Assembly (NCBI GenBank): GCA_009760855.2
Contig: WPIO01000020.1
Coordinates: 436,001-500,000 of the forward strand
Source of the DNA: Cristatella mucedo
Taxonomy: Eukaryota; Bryozoa; Phylactolaemata; Cristatellidae
Direction of reading: 5' to 3'
DNA length: 64,000 bases
Positions 11,921 to 22,910 of the stretch are shown here, piece after piece. Position 1 is the stretch's first letter; each line of letters starts with the position of its first letter. A program made the translations under genes and the position numbers. The notes beneath the pieces are model-generated. The model was given only the letters and a program-made list of their open reading frames with translations, did not search any database and was not told the DNA's origin.

Positions 11921-12841
11921 TCCCAGTTCATTCTCCTGCCACTCTTCTTTCAGGACGATAACTTCAGTGATTCATTTAAGCTGCAATCCGACACAAAGGG
12001 GTGACTTACTTGAGTTCTATACGTCATAGATACAAAGGTCGTAGGTACTCAGGTCATAGGTACATCAACATTGGCGATTGGATGCCAATTTCTCAAATTA
12101 AACCAAACGGCAAAAAGGTCTATGAAGTTAGCAAAAGAAAATTACAAAAGGTGATTTTGCCCTAAAAGCAGATTTCAACCTGAAGTCAGACAGCACCAAG
12201 GAACCTGTAAATATTTATTCTAAATCAGACACTGCCATATGCCCACACAAGTATGCGTGGGGATTAAAACAAGTTAGATTTGATAATGACTCGATTTTGA
12301 GGCTACTGTTGCTTGCCGGACAACAGCAAGGAGCACCCCTTCTCATCCACTCCCCCTGCCCAATTTCACTTTTAGTGTGCTCGCTATCGAATTGACAGTG
12401 TTTTGGATGCCATTAGGGTTTGGATATAGCCCTAAAAATGCATGCTTAATACAATTCCCTAAAACTAAGCTTAGTAGCACTTTTTGCTTCGATAGAGAAT
12501 TTTCAATGGTGACTTCAAAGTTGTCTGTTATTCAGAATCAGTTCGCGGCAAACTGGTAAGTGATGCTGCCTTTTCATATGCAGCTTACGATATGGAGGTC
12601 TTAAGTGAACCCTTTCTGCCAATCTGTCGTCAGCTTTACTAGGCAAACTGTGGCAGTGTATCAAAGTTTTGGAAACAAATATAGTGACAATAGTAAGTAG
12701 TTGTGCAGTGCCCTAGGAATAAAAAATCTCTATCCAACTGCTTTAAAACTAACCGCAATAGAAAAACAACCAAGAGGTAATGCCAAGCAAATTATTATGC
12801 TTAGAAAAACATGCAAAACCACTTAAGAAGACATCCAGCAC
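11921..12841. other. AT-rich unassigned sequence
   Basis: There is no ORF above 67 codons, and I recognise no repeat family or RNA gene. Confidence 0.5.
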
Positions 12842-13148
12842 CAGTAGCAAAGCCAGGGGTTTCATTTAGGGGGAAATATCTACAAAAATCTAGAAATCTA
12901 AAAATCTAGAAAAATCTAGAGGCAAGATTTTCATGAAGGCAGGGTAGATTCCGCAATGAATGAAAATGTATAGGGCAAAATCATATTTTTTTTTATTCGA
13001 AACTAAGTCAGTGACTGCTTATCGAGTAGAGTTAAGACATATTTTGGTCGGTGATGATCGGGGGTCATAAGAATAGGGGGCCGCCCAGGTAGCTACCCCA
13101 CTGTAGGGGGGGGGGACAAATGCCCCCTGCCCTATGGCTCCACCATTG
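12842..13148. mobile_element. Possible decayed hAT-like MITE
   Basis: The left end (CAGTAGCAAAGCCAGGGG) resembles the reverse complement of the right end (CAATGGTGGAGCCATAGGG), and both are close to the CAGTGGCGGAGCCAGGG-type terminus seen in some DNA transposons. The flanks TCCAGCAC (12,834-12,841) and TTCAGCTC (13,149-13,156) agree at 6 of 8 bases, which would fit a worn 8-bp duplication. The interior has tandem AAATCTAGAAA-type motifs (12,885-12,920), a poly-G run near 13,107 and no coding capacity. Confidence 0.3.
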
Positions 13149-13159
13149 TTCAGCTCAGC

Positions 13160-13870
13160 CGGTTAGTAGGGCGCCTGGTTGGTAACACGATCTTAATCTT
13201 GGAAAAGTAAGCATGCTAAGCACACAGTGAAGACGAGAAATTTACTGGGTTCCAGGCAAAGCTGAATGGGACAGATGCATCTTTTGCTGATATTAAAAGG
13301 ATTCAAAGTCAATGCAGATGGTGACAGCAGCCGGAAGCAAGTTCCAGACTTTGGGTGCACACGAGGTGAAGGCTTTGTTGACCAATCTATTTCAATTTAG
13401 TTTGAGAGACTGAGAGGTGACTAGTTGCCGAGGAGGGGGCTGCACGAGAGCACATTGAAGGAGCAAGGAGGTCGGATAGAAAGGCCGGTGCAAGTTATTG
13501 AAATGATGTTGAGGTCAGAGAGATTATCCTAAAGTCAAATGAAGGCTTGAGAGGGAAATAGTGCAGCTCAGACAGAACTGGTGTGATGAGGCAGCTATGC
13601 CATTGATGACAGGCCAGATGAGCTGCTGAATTGTTTGCCAGTTTCAGAAGACGAAGGGTACAGGCCACGTAATCCGAAAGGAAATTGAAGTAATGCTTGA
13701 ATGGTTCTTGACTAAACTAAGATTTGTTGTGCACGGTATCGTGCCAAATAATACAGGAGTATGCAAACGTGTAGCATGGGTGGTTGCTACTATTTGCTTT
13801 TCGAGGCCAGCATTTAAGCCTGAAAAGTTGTCTGGTTGTTCAGGTTCTGTCAGAAATGGCTCGTGCAGGT
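13160..13870 (-). mobile_element. LINE family 2 fragment
   Basis: The plus-strand text shares an ordered series of blocks with 50,710-51,560: GGCAAAGCTGA, CAATGCAGATGGTGACAG, AAGTTCCAGACTTT...GCACACGAG, GAGCAAGGAGGTCGGATAGA and a later TTGCCAGTTTCAGAAGACGA. The colinear order over more than 500 bases shows two copies of one element. Read on the minus strand, it covers the reverse-transcriptase C-terminal region (compare 51,098-51,331). The left boundary is uncertain. Confidence 0.7.
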
Positions 13871-14055
13871 AAATTGGGACAGCCACCCCGTTCATATATC
13901 CCTTGAGTACACGTGAAAGAGGTAGCATATTCGCTACTAGAGACAAAGTGGTCTATGGTCATTCCACGAGCTTTCTATTTACCAGGGATGCGATGATTTG
14001 CCAGCGATCCTTCAGCCTTGCAAGCGTAATCAACGTCACTGATCTGCACGAACAA

Positions 14056-14170
14056 GTAAGGTGCTCACCCTTAATGACAGAGGTCGTGGGCTCGAGCCCT
14101 GTGGCATTAGTAAAGCTAATGAGGATAAAGAATAATTTCTCTTAAGGTGCTAATCGAATGAATTATATAG
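14056..14170 (+). mobile_element. SINE B copy 2, 5'-truncated
   Basis: Recognised by AAGGTGCTCACCCTTAATGA, GAGGTCGTGGGCTCGAGCCC (box B), then the tail AAAGAATAATTTCTCTTAAG and GTGCTAATCGAATGAATTAT. The first stem arm of the hairpin has decayed, but the ending remains typical. Confidence 0.78.
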
Positions 14171-15044
14171 ATGTTTTTTTATCACCACCGGCTAGAAATT
14201 GTTGCATTTCGTCCAAAATAGTAGAACTGAAAAGTCAGCCACCAACTTTCTTGCCAGCATAACTCGTCAATCTAGTCATAGCCATAAAGCAGACTCGCTG
14301 TCGACTTCAAAGCCTCCTACGAGGCTTGCAGCCTGAAGCAGGCACATAGGCAGGCAAGCTAAGATAGCCCACCCACGACCATAAGTAAGTACCCTAATCA
14401 TATCCTGCCTCTCTGGTGATGACTGTTATTTTCCGGCTAATGACCCTTTTATTTTCGGATAGCGTGGCAGTCCTTGGTAGTTTTCGACACCGATGCTTCG
14501 TTGCTAATTGATGGCAGGCTTCTGCAATTGTGAATCCTTGCTAGTGCACTGCATTGATTGCATATGATACTCCATCGGCAGTCAATAGTGTTTATCATTT
14601 ACAGGCAATGCCTGTCATGCACACGTCTTCATTTTTCATGCTTAGATGTGCTCTTGCTTTTCAATAATGCATGTCATTGTTTTCTGGCCGTGCATCAATT
14701 TATAAGCCAAAAGTTTAGCTGCAAAGGTCGTAGGTACTGCAATATAAAGGCCCACGTCCTTAGTTTTCTCGACATGCAAGAAGAATGTCAAAGGTCGACT
14801 TAAAGTGCCTGCAGAGCTTAAAAAAGAATCATCAACTTCAAGCATACTACATGATAGTTTGGCTCACGAGTCAAACTGCTATTGGGGTTATGACATTCAA
14901 AATGCTTCGCAAAAGCTGAATCGATCAAGCTGGAAGCATGTGGATGAAGAAGGTGCTGGCAGGCTCGACACACTTGCTTGTTCTAGCAGCAGCAGGGTAG
15001 TGGGGGAGGAGATCTCTTTGGCAGCCCTTTATTCTTGTAAAGGT
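14171..15044. other. Unassigned sequence, no gene seen
   Basis: There are only chance-length ORFs (81-87 codons). I recognise no repeat. Confidence 0.45.
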
Positions 15045-15222
15045 CAGCTGATTCAGCAGCCTCATTGATATAGGGGCAGAAGAGCCGTAGCAGCTATCAT
15101 TCCTACTTGAAGCAGGCAATAGCAGATCTCCTGCTACAGGAATCGGAACCATCGGAACCTCGGGTTTCGTAGAGTGAGCACCTCATCCTTGGGCCTAAGA
15201 CCCAGAAGCTACGCTATGGTCC
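15045..15222 (-). mobile_element. SINE A copy 5
   Basis: On the plus strand: CAGCTGATTCAGCAGCCTCA, TTGATATAGGGGCAGAAGAG, ATTCCTACTTGAAGCAGGCA, CTGCTACAGGAATCGGAACC, then the tRNA-derived TAGAGTGAGCACCTCATCCT and TGGGCCTAAGACCC. It has full-length order with a short internal duplication (ATCGGAACC twice). Confidence 0.8.
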
Positions 15223-18200
15223 TTGTTTTGCTTGGTGGATGCAAAGTTGTAGCTCTGAAATAAGGATGCCCAGAACGGGCTACTTTGTCAAAGAGGGTAC
15301 CAACAATTGTTGCGTGACTTCCTGCTTGAGAGTGCCACAGGAGTCCGCTGCTATTTGGATTTGCCTGCACAGGTGCACTTCAAGGTGATGGGCGCCGACA
15401 GACCTCGGTGCTGCATTGTTTCATATGCTGCGGCAGCCATCCGCAGCCGTTTCCACTTATTTTTGTTGTTGCTTCGATCGGTGCCGGCTACGCTAGAGAC
15501 AGTGTTGAAAAGCAAAGCACACACGATTAGGCCATCGGATATTTTGAGTAGAGGTCCTGAAGCACAATGTATTTCGGGACTTAGCCGTGTGACAGCTGCA
15601 GTGTCACAGCTGCTGCCTGGGGGCTGCTGCTGCATTCGCCCCAGCAACGACGACGAGCTGCCCGCCGCCGGAGGCAACCTATTTCCAAGGTTAACCTTCT
15701 GTTATACCATCTGTGCATCTGCTCAGAACTTGGCAAGTGCTGCTAACCAAACAGCTGCAAGGGCCGCCTCGAGGTAGCGTGGCCTCATTTGTACCATATT
15801 GCAGAAACCAGTAGGTGCCGGAAATATGTCGGCGATTGCAGGGGCAAAACCGTATTTATGGCAGGTCATACTGACTGAAGCAAGAATGAAGTCACTTCGC
15901 TATTTATGCCGGTTGCAGATCACTTTTGCCGTGCTAGAGAAAGCAGCAACTATCAGCACTTTAGGTAGCAGCCGTATGTGCCACGACTTTCGACCAGGCA
16001 AAGCTCAGACTAACAATAAGCACATGATGCACGGGCACAACACGTTAGTATTAAATGGTGCTCAGGACTTGCTGCAGTGAGCTTCACTTGTGCCTGGGAG
16101 AGGGACGAGATATCTTGAGTGCTGAATCATGAATCAGCTCCCAGGGAAACCAATGGGATTGTTTGTCGTTACTGCCTCATTAGGCTAAGCCTGTTGTCGG
16201 CGAAATTGCTCACATCTACTCACTCCATGGCCATGGCATAGGTGGCAGCCTCGTTACTTATTTTGGTCTGTCCCTTACCGGGCTAGATCAGTAATGTGCT
16301 GGTTTAAAGGTGGGAGGGAGGGTAGAGAGCAGTGGCAGCCTGCTGGACGAGTGGAGAAGGAAGCCGAGATGATGCTCCGACTTAACACGATTAGCCGTGG
16401 GAGGCCACTAATCTTTCTGCGTGTGAAGTTACTGATCGATCTGAGACAACATGAAGCATATGCAGCCGACCACACTGACGCGAGTCATCACTGGTGCAGT
16501 GTATAATTTCTTTCCTAGTCAGCAACCTCACTAGTTGTCGCATTTGAACGATCAGCCTGTTAAACACACACGGTATGTGTCAGGCGATGTTGGTTCAACT
16601 AAGGAGGTCGAACGGGCTTCTTATTTATTTCCTGTCCACTGTGACGACATCCCTGTGGTACCACTATACAAATGCACCGGTCCATTCGCGTTCAAACATC
16701 AGGATACATACTCAAGATCATGTACGGGGGGGGGGGATACCTTGTGCGTTCGATTGGTGCAAAGTGGCATTGAGTCAAAACAGCCAGTGCAGAATTCCAA
16801 TGTGCCTTGCAAACTTTGTAAATCTCTCTGAAGCTTAATGATGTCTAATCCAGAAAATGAAGCATTAAATGGTTCCATACTGCGGCTTAACGGTTCGAAT
16901 ATTTGTACTTGCACTCGTGAAGTTAGCAGCTGCAGCTCGCACGAAGTTCCCGTGGCATCGATGGTTGGTGAGGCACCTACTCACCCAGGCTTGAATTTTA
17001 AAGGTTCTTCAGCTCTCGAAATAAATGCCTTCTAGATTCAAAAAATGGTTACCGGAACTTTTAGTTTGACTGCAATAAATTCTGTTTGACTAAATACCTC
17101 AACCTGTTCGATAGCTCTTGTTTGAGGCTGTTCGGCTATGGACACACCGAGTCTGGAAGGTGAAGGTTGAAGGTTGCACTCATTCCCCATACTTTGAATA
17201 CAGGTGGTGCAGAACCCACGTGTCATTTTAGCTAAGCTTGCTTTGCAAAGCTTGCTTGGCAAAGCACTTGCTGCCATGCATTTTAGGACTACTTACTCCT
17301 GTATGGACACATCCTGTATGGACACAGAATGTGTGTGGCTGCTATAGCAGCTAGGGTGTAGCTTTGTTTTGTCCGAGGATTCGAAAGCTCATTTCACTCC
17401 GCTTCCAGTCATGGCAACACAGCTTTGCAGCTCGCGACTCAAACCCGCGACGGGGGTAAGCAAGGAACACACTGCGCATGCGGGGACAAAGACTATCACA
17501 GAAACTGAGTTTACCGAGAAGAGTGTCCTAGTATACTTGATTGCTGAGCGGGATATTTCGATATAATTCAATATAATCTACGAGTAGAGATGATTCACGT
17601 TCTTCTCAAACTAGGTTGAGATTCTGCTATGGCAAGAGCATGCTGTTTTGAGTGTAATACATTGAGATAATGTCTGACTGCATCAGTTAATAGATCCGAT
17701 GAACTTCGAGATCAACTGGGTTTGCACATGTGAGATTAAGCTCTGTGACGTTTGCCAGAAACTCAAATGCTACCTGCGTCTGCTGCACACATTGGAAAAA
17801 ATTCCAGATTGCAGGGAGTAAATCGTGAACCATGTCAGGCTCGGCAAAGACCCCAAGTGAGACAGAAAACGTCGAGCCTCACCGTCGGTTTTTTAGCGGC
17901 AAGATAAAAAGCAGTGTTGCCATTGATTTTCACCATTGCATTGTATGGCCTAATGGATGATTCCCACCTTCGGATGCTGTTTGCTTGCTATCAGACAAGC
18001 ACGGAAGACCTTGACGGTTCAGACTGACGTAGAAAGTACATCCAAAGGCATCAGTACATCTGGCTCAGCTGCCTCTTGGTGCCCACTGCTGCCCACTCAG
18101 CGCCGATGCTGCGCATGGAGCACGGTCAGTGCCCCCCAACTCTCGTTCATCACGTTCGTACGTGGAGCTTAAATCGAGCTAGAAGTAATGGCTACCCGTT

Positions 18201-18229
18201 ACCAGTGATGTGCACTCACTTTGCAGCTC
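15223..18229. other. Unassigned sequence, no gene seen
   Basis: The longest frame is 156 codons on the plus strand (15,307-15,777). It has no motif that I recognise, and a 108-codon frame overlaps it on the other strand. Small local tandems occur at 17,228-17,265 (AAGCTTGCTTTGC-type) and 17,298-17,327 (CTGTATGGACACA twice). A poly-G run lies near 16,727-16,735. Nothing here supports a gene. Confidence 0.4.
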
Positions 18230-18436
18230 CCAACATTCATGGGGGTTGAGCACTGGCTCCCAGTCAAGCAACGGATCGAATTCAAGGCCGAGCTGGTTTG
18301 GTCTAGCGGTTAAGGTGCTCGCCCCGACCAAGGTCTGACTGAGGTCGTGGGCTCGAGCCCCGAGGCATATGTGAAGCGCCTGAATAGAGATTAAGTTCTC
18401 TTGGGGCGCTATATAAATGAATAATTATATATATAA

Positions 18437-18471
<35 letters not shown>

Positions 18472-18988
18472 TTTGTCGCTCACTTTTAGGTCACTCCATC
18501 TCTTTGGCTCCAGCCTACCTATTAGAACTACTCCCCCACCAGGCCAAGCATCGTACCACCTACTTTTCGGAATCCAATAGTCTACCAATACATCTTAAAA
18601 CCTCAAATCCTTTGGAGACCGTGCATTTAGTTTGTATGCTCCCAAAGCCTGGAACTCCCTCTCGACTTGCGTCAGAAAATCCCCTGACTTGACCAAATTT
18701 AAAATGAAGTTAAAAACACACCTATCTAGGAGAGCATTTAGTGGGTCCCTGTGATTCGTTCTTGATGTGCTTATGCATGCTGACACTGCATGCTGCCACT
18801 AACCACATTTGCATGCTGACCCTGTGCATGTCACCCCTAACCATGTTACTCATGTTGTATATCAAGCATGATATTACTCACCATTCAATCGCGTTTCCCT
18901 TTGCAGCAAATGTAAAGTGCCTAGATAGAGATTGAGTTCTCTGAGGGCGCTTTATCAAGTGCATTATTATTATTATTATTATTATTGA
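18230..18988 (+). mobile_element. LINE family 1, reverse-transcriptase C-terminus and full 3' tail, split by a SINE
   Basis: Before the SINE the plus strand encodes VEHWLPVKQRIEFK. After it come NLKSFGDRAFSLYAPKAWNS and KFKMKLKTHLSRRAFSGSL. These are the standard blocks at the C-terminus of CR1/L2-like LINE proteins. The 3' UTR follows (TGCATGCTGACACTGCATGC ... CAAATGTAAAGTGCC), then the hairpin (TAGATAGAGATT...AGTTCTCTGAGGGCGC) and (ATT)n at 18,960-18,987. In-frame stops are present, so the copy is dead. A SINE B sits at 18,284-18,472 within the coding part. Confidence 0.92.
18284..18472 (+). mobile_element. SINE B copy 3, inserted in a LINE
   Basis: A nearly complete SINE B: CCGAGCTGGTTTGGTCTAGC (box A region), GGTTAAGGTGCTCGCCCCGA, GGTCGTGGGCTCGAGCCCC (box B), AAGCGCCTGAATAGAGATTA, AGTTCTCTTGGGGCGCTATA, then a TA-rich tail with a (TA)n run at 18,436-18,467. 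LINE sequence resumes immediately as TTTTGTCGCTCACTTTTAGG, exactly where the uninterrupted copy at 38,283-38,370 continues. AAGG occurs on both sides as a short target duplication. Confidence 0.92.
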
Positions 18989-19182
18989 GCTGTTGATGAC
19001 AAGCACGGGCTATGAACACAGCCACAGCGTCGTATCAGCAATTCCCATCTCTGCCACCATTCACGAGGCATGATGAGATGTTCCTAAAATTACCCCTTTC
19101 ATTAAGCAGTGCTTACATTTCTAGTCTTTTCTCTCCTGCTCTTCTGCTCAGTGCTATTAGTAGGTGTCAGCACGGTGAGGCA

Positions 19183-19440
19183 ACTCCCTCTCCCTCCTTC
19201 TCTCCACCCTTCCTCTCTCTCTCCCTCTCTCTCTCCATCTATCTATCTCTCCATCTAGCTATCTCTCCATCTAGCTATCTATCTATCTCTCCATCCATCT
19301 ATCTCTCCATCCATCCATCCGTCCGACCGTCCTTCCGTCCGTCCGTCCGTCCGTCCGTCCGTCCGTCCGTCCGTCCGTCCGTCCGTCCGTCCGTCCGTCC
19401 GTCCGTCCGTCCGTCCGTCTATCTCATTCTCCATCTCTCT
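19183..19440. repeat. Compound CT / ATCT / (GTCC)n satellite
   Basis: A CT-rich run grades into ATCT and CCAT units and then a pure (GTCC)n tract from about 19,336 to 19,418 (around 20 units). It lies between two LINE family 1 3' tails. The long Ser/Leu/Val-Arg-Pro ORF across it (19,012-19,533) is an artefact. Confidence 0.95.
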
Positions 19441-19454
19441 TTTTCTCTTCCCCT

Positions 19455-19592
19455 AGCCATGCTATTCACGTTGTTTATCAAGCATGATATTTCCACTCAC
19501 CATTCGATCGTGTTTCCTTTGCAGCAAATGTAAAGCATCTAGAAAGAAATTGAGTTCTCCGAGGGCACTTTGTCAAGCGTATTATTATTTTT
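19455..19592 (+). mobile_element. LINE family 1 3' tail fragment
   Basis: TAGCCATGCTATTCACGTTG, CAAGCATGATATTTCCACTC, ATTCGATCGTGTTTCCTTTG, CAGCAAATGTAAAGC, then AGAAAGAAATTGAGTTCTCC, GAGGGCACTTTGTCAAGCG and an ATT run. It matches the tails at 18,830-18,988 and 52,660-52,845. Confidence 0.88.
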
Positions 19593-19934
19593 GTTTTTAT
19601 ATTTTTGTGGAAATTTTCTCTCCCATGCCCAAACATATGAGTTGTAGGTATTCAATTGTGTAAAGGGCGAGTGAATTGACTAATTAAGCCACTTCGTTAT
19701 TTTTTTTTGTAGCTAATTTATGGTTATCAGCAAGCAATAGCATTATCCTATCCTTTTAAGTTTGAGGCAGCTTTGTATCATATTGAGCTACAGGCAAATT
19801 TGCAGAGTCCTAAGTTAAAATTCACGGCAATATAAAGGGAGGATATTACCTAAACATGATTTATGATCTCCAGTGGCATCTGCATGCAAACTAAGTAATC
19901 TTCTTCAATGCGGTCTTTTACTAAGCGACTACAT

Positions 19935-20105
19935 TAGCTCCACACATATGCGATAAGAAGCTTAAAGTTGGTGCAAAACTCAGCAGCCAGACTTTTCTCT
20001 CGCGAGCGTCACAGTTACCACACATAACAACACTTCTCACGGACCTGTACTGGCTCCCCATCAAGCAGCATCGCGGCTTCAATGTGAATCACTGTAGCCG
20101 TAGGC
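19935..20105 (+). mobile_element. LINE family 1 fragment (reverse-transcriptase C-terminal part)
   Basis: The plus-strand translation contains VGAKLSSQTF-type text followed by LLTDLYWLPIKQH. This corresponds to the LADLHWLPVKQR block of the long copy at 37,795-38,625. LINE similarity stops near 20,105 and resumes near 20,525, with unrelated DNA between. Confidence 0.75.
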
Positions 20106-20109
20106 CTGC

Positions 20110-20485
20110 ATGTTAGATCACTTAGTTTGGGTGGGAGAGAGTGACCCCGAGTGCAAAATCTTCTCCTTTTGCTTCTGGAAGAGCCTTCTTCATATTTGGG
20201 CGTTGCTTCGGATCGTAGTTTATTAGACGATGGTGAAGGTGTGTCGCTATTTGCTATTTCGCAGCAGGTGGGGGAATCAGGGTCATTTTTTGAAGAGATG
20301 CATGGCCTCACGCTTGTGCAGACTAATCCGTCAGTGATATCTGGTGTTTCTGCCCTTCCTAATAGCGTGGTTTTTATGGACACTTGATTGCAGGATGTTT
20401 TAAAAAACTCTAAACTGTGATTGCTTAACTGCGAAGCTTGTATAATTTTTGGTTCATTTGCTTCTCCTGTCGAGTAACTGCACAT
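20110..20485 (-). other. Unexplained open frame inside a LINE remnant
   Basis: The minus strand stays open from 20,485 to beyond 20,110. The translation has protein-like composition: rich in Ser, Thr, Pro and Glu, with a basic patch (SSRSKRRRFCTRG) that would resemble a nuclear localisation signal if expressed. I recognise no family. The segment replaces LINE sequence between 20,105 and 20,525, so it was inserted or captured there. The length (about 125 codons outside the LINE part) is not exceptional by chance. A TTGCTCTATGTGCAG acceptor-like string lies upstream on the minus strand, but I see no convincing donor. Confidence 0.25.
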
Positions 20486-20524
20486 AGAGCAACTAGGGTT
20501 TATTGCGGTCTCTGATCATCTTTA

Positions 20525-20690
20525 CGTGCTAACCGTGTGCATGTCACCCCTAATCATGTTATGCATGCTGTCATTGAGTATGCTACTACTAACCATTCGA
20601 TGATACTTCCTTTGAAGCACATGTAAAGTACCTAGAAAAGGACTAAGTTCTCTGACGGTGCAATACAAATGTATCATTATTAGTAATGTT
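20525..20690 (+). mobile_element. LINE family 1 3' tail
   Basis: GCTAACCGTGTGCATGTCAC, CCCTAATCATGTTATGCATG, ACCATTCGATGATACTTCCT, ATGTAAAGTACCTAGAAAAG, GACTAAGTTCTCTGACGGTG, then ATT-rich sequence. This is probably the end of the LINE begun at 19,935, with 20,105-20,525 as a later insertion or replacement. Confidence 0.8.
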
Positions 20691-21131
20691 TTGATACTAA
20701 TTTTTCGTCCCTTAATTTTCTTGCTCCAGCCTGCCATTTATTAGTACTTCTCAAAAAAAATAGGCAACATAGAGTCTGCTCTTCTGACTCACGTTGTTCA
20801 ACTGTACATTGAAACAACCTCAAATCCTCTGGGAGCTGTACCTTAAGTTCGTATGCACTCAAGGCGTGTAGCTTACTCCCGACTGACGTCATGACACATG
20901 AGGCCTTGTAAGCATGAAAAGATGCTAAAATTCCACCTGGTCCTCTCAGACTTCCTGGATTCGTGTGCATTGTCTTTAGTGTGCTTATGCATACTGACAA
21001 TGTAAGTGTTTTTGTTTAAACAATTTTATTTAAACCATTTGCATGCTACCGATGCGTCACATACGAAGTGCTTATAAAAAGAAACAGTTCTTGTAGGTTG
21101 CCGTGCACACGTCTTATTATTATTATTATTG
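20691..21131 (+). mobile_element. LINE family 1, C-terminus and tail, decayed
   Basis: Recognised by TTGCTCCAGCCTGCCATTTA, ACCTCAAATCCTCTGGGAGC, a decayed block corresponding to CxPKAWNSL, CTTATGCATACTGACAATG, and a terminal TTCTTGTAGGTTGCCGTGC followed by (ATT)n at 21,115-21,131. It abuts the preceding tail, giving two LINE insertions in tandem orientation. Confidence 0.75.
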
Positions 21132-21499
21132 TTAAATGTTCCTTAAAAACTGTGAAAATTAGCCTATCCTCATGACTACCGGACGACGTATATACCAGAT
21201 CTCACTTCTGTAGGATCTAGACTGGTGTGCAAGTAAAACTGCGGCAGTGAAAGCAGCCCATCTGAGGTGCATGCAAGCATAACCAGCCGTCTGCTAAAAA
21301 AAAATGGATGCCTTGAAGCACTGTATATGTGGTCCAGCAGAGAGTACCTTCGAACTGGAAGATGGCATTCAGCAGCAGCAGTGGCTTCAGCAGCAATGCA
21401 AAACAGATGAAGCTGTTATTTAAGGCTGTCAAAGTTGTTAAAGTCAAAGCTGTTTAAGTAATGCTTAACAACAATAAAAATAACATTAATAAATTTGTA

Positions 21500-21720
21500 T
21501 AGCTACCTCAAGGAACTTAATCTCTTTCTACACACTTTACAGATGCTGTGTAGAAAGCATATCAAGTGTATTATTATTATTATTATTATTACCAAATGAT
21601 TGGTGGTAACATCCACAAGCAGCAGGCACACTGTGAGCCGGGATATGCACACAAAAGATGAATCACAAAGACTCACCAAATGCTGTCATAAACAGGTGCG
21701 CTTTAAGCTTCTTTGCATGC
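21500..21720 (-). mobile_element. LINE-like 3' tail, variant
   Basis: TTTGTATAGCTACCTCAAGG, AACTTAATCTCTTTCTACAC, ACTTTACAGATGCTGTGTAG, then CAAATGATTGGTGGTAACAT, CCACAAGCAGCAGGCACACT and ATGAATCACAAAGACTCACC. The middle blocks match 34,290-34,400, defining a subfamily whose tail is followed by TGTAGAAAGCATACCAAATG. An internal ATT run lies at 21,569-21,590. A small duplication of TTTAAGCTTCTTTG occurs at its right end (21,703-21,752). Confidence 0.65.
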
Positions 21721-21766
21721 TTTTATGCTTATTTTAAGCTTCTTTGAGCATGCTTACTGTCCAGCA

Positions 21767-21775
21767 GTACCGAGT
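21767..21775. repeat. Left target-site-duplication candidate of the foldback-like element
   Basis: The nine bases GTACCGAGT immediately precede the inferred left terminus. GTACCAAGT (8 of 9 identical) immediately follows the right terminus at 26,860-26,868. A 9-bp duplication is typical of Mutator-like and Foldback elements. Confidence 0.6.
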
Positions 21776-22910
21776 GGTCCCAAGAATAACTCTGAATCAC
21801 TACGATACATTATCGTGCACTGCGATACAGCTGTCATTGCCAAAAGAAGCATTGCGTAACTAGGGTTTTGATTCTACCACGTGCAGAATTATGTTTTGGG
21901 TTTACTCCTACATTTCAAATAATTTCGCATGCTCGTTATCTTCTTAGGGCCTACAATGGCCTCCAAATATATTAAAACTACGGTACTCTGCCATTTTCAC
22001 AACAACCATTGTGCAACTGCTGGTTTGATTTCCAATAAGAGAAAAAGATGTTCTTGGTGCACCCATACAATTTTGCTCCATAGCGATATGAATTCTAATG
22101 AAATGGCCGAGCTTGGCTTGGCTCAGCCGCACTTTATATTCAAAATGCGATGCAACTGCAATCTTCTCAAAAATTGTCACATAACTGAAGTTTTTATCGT
22201 ACGTTACACATGATGGTGTTCCGGGTGTACCCACAAAATTCCATGCAATTACGCTTGAGCATTCTCATGCAAGGGCTTCTGGTGCCCGGGCCTAGCTAAC
22301 CTTAATATTTATTCAAACTGCGATATAGCTTCAATTTCCACAATAGGCGTCGCACAGCCACGGTTTTGATTCCACATCATAGAGAACCTATTTCCGGGTT
22401 TACCCACAAAATTGATAAAATTGAGATAGCGCATTCTTGGGTGACGGCCCCTAATAGCTCGATACAGCGACCCGCACTAAATTGTTCCTAACACAGCTGC
22501 ACTTTCACCAATAAGCATAGCAAAACTCTGGTAACGATTTAAAGTTATAAAAATGGCGTTCCGGGTTAACTCCAAATTTAATGTAATTACAAATGAGCGT
22601 TCTCACAAAATGGCCTCCGATAGCTCGGCCCAGCCGCCCGCTTTGCACTTTCGACCTGCGACGCCGCAGCCATTTCCACAATAAGCATCGCGCAATAGCG
22701 GTTTTGATTTCTGTTGTAGATAGTAGTGTCTCAGGTTTAACTACACAATTTCACGCAATTTAGCATGCGCATTCTCGTGAAGCCTCTAAAATTCTGGCAG
22801 AACAAGCGGCCCTGCACTTTCGAGCTTCGCTATACCTAATATGTCCAAAGTAAGCTTCAAGCAATCTCGTTTTTAAGTTATAATTACTACTCGCTGTGAT
22901 GCCATGTGAC
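21776..22910 (+). repeat. Left array of ~170-bp degenerate tandem units
   Basis: An anchor (GGTTTTGATT and variants) recurs at about 21,864, 22,021, 22,188, 22,361, 22,530, 22,699 and 22,868, at spacings of 157-173 bases. Each unit then has a (T)TCCGGGTTTACCCACAAA-like block, an AATTnnATGCAATT block, GAGCATTCTCATG, AATGGCCTC, GCTCGGCCCAGCCGC, CACTTTCGAACTGCGA, ACAGCTGCAATTTCCACA and ATAAGCATCGCGCAA. Units are well diverged from each other, so the array is old. Confidence 0.8.

Noticed and set aside
19336-19418. Regularly spaced repeat resembling a CRISPR array
   Set aside because: It is a 4-base tandem repeat with no spacers, in eukaryotic DNA.
19012-19533. 173-codon ORF, the longest annotated frame on the plus strand
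   Set aside because: Most of it is the CT and (GTCC)n satellite, and its end reads a LINE tail.
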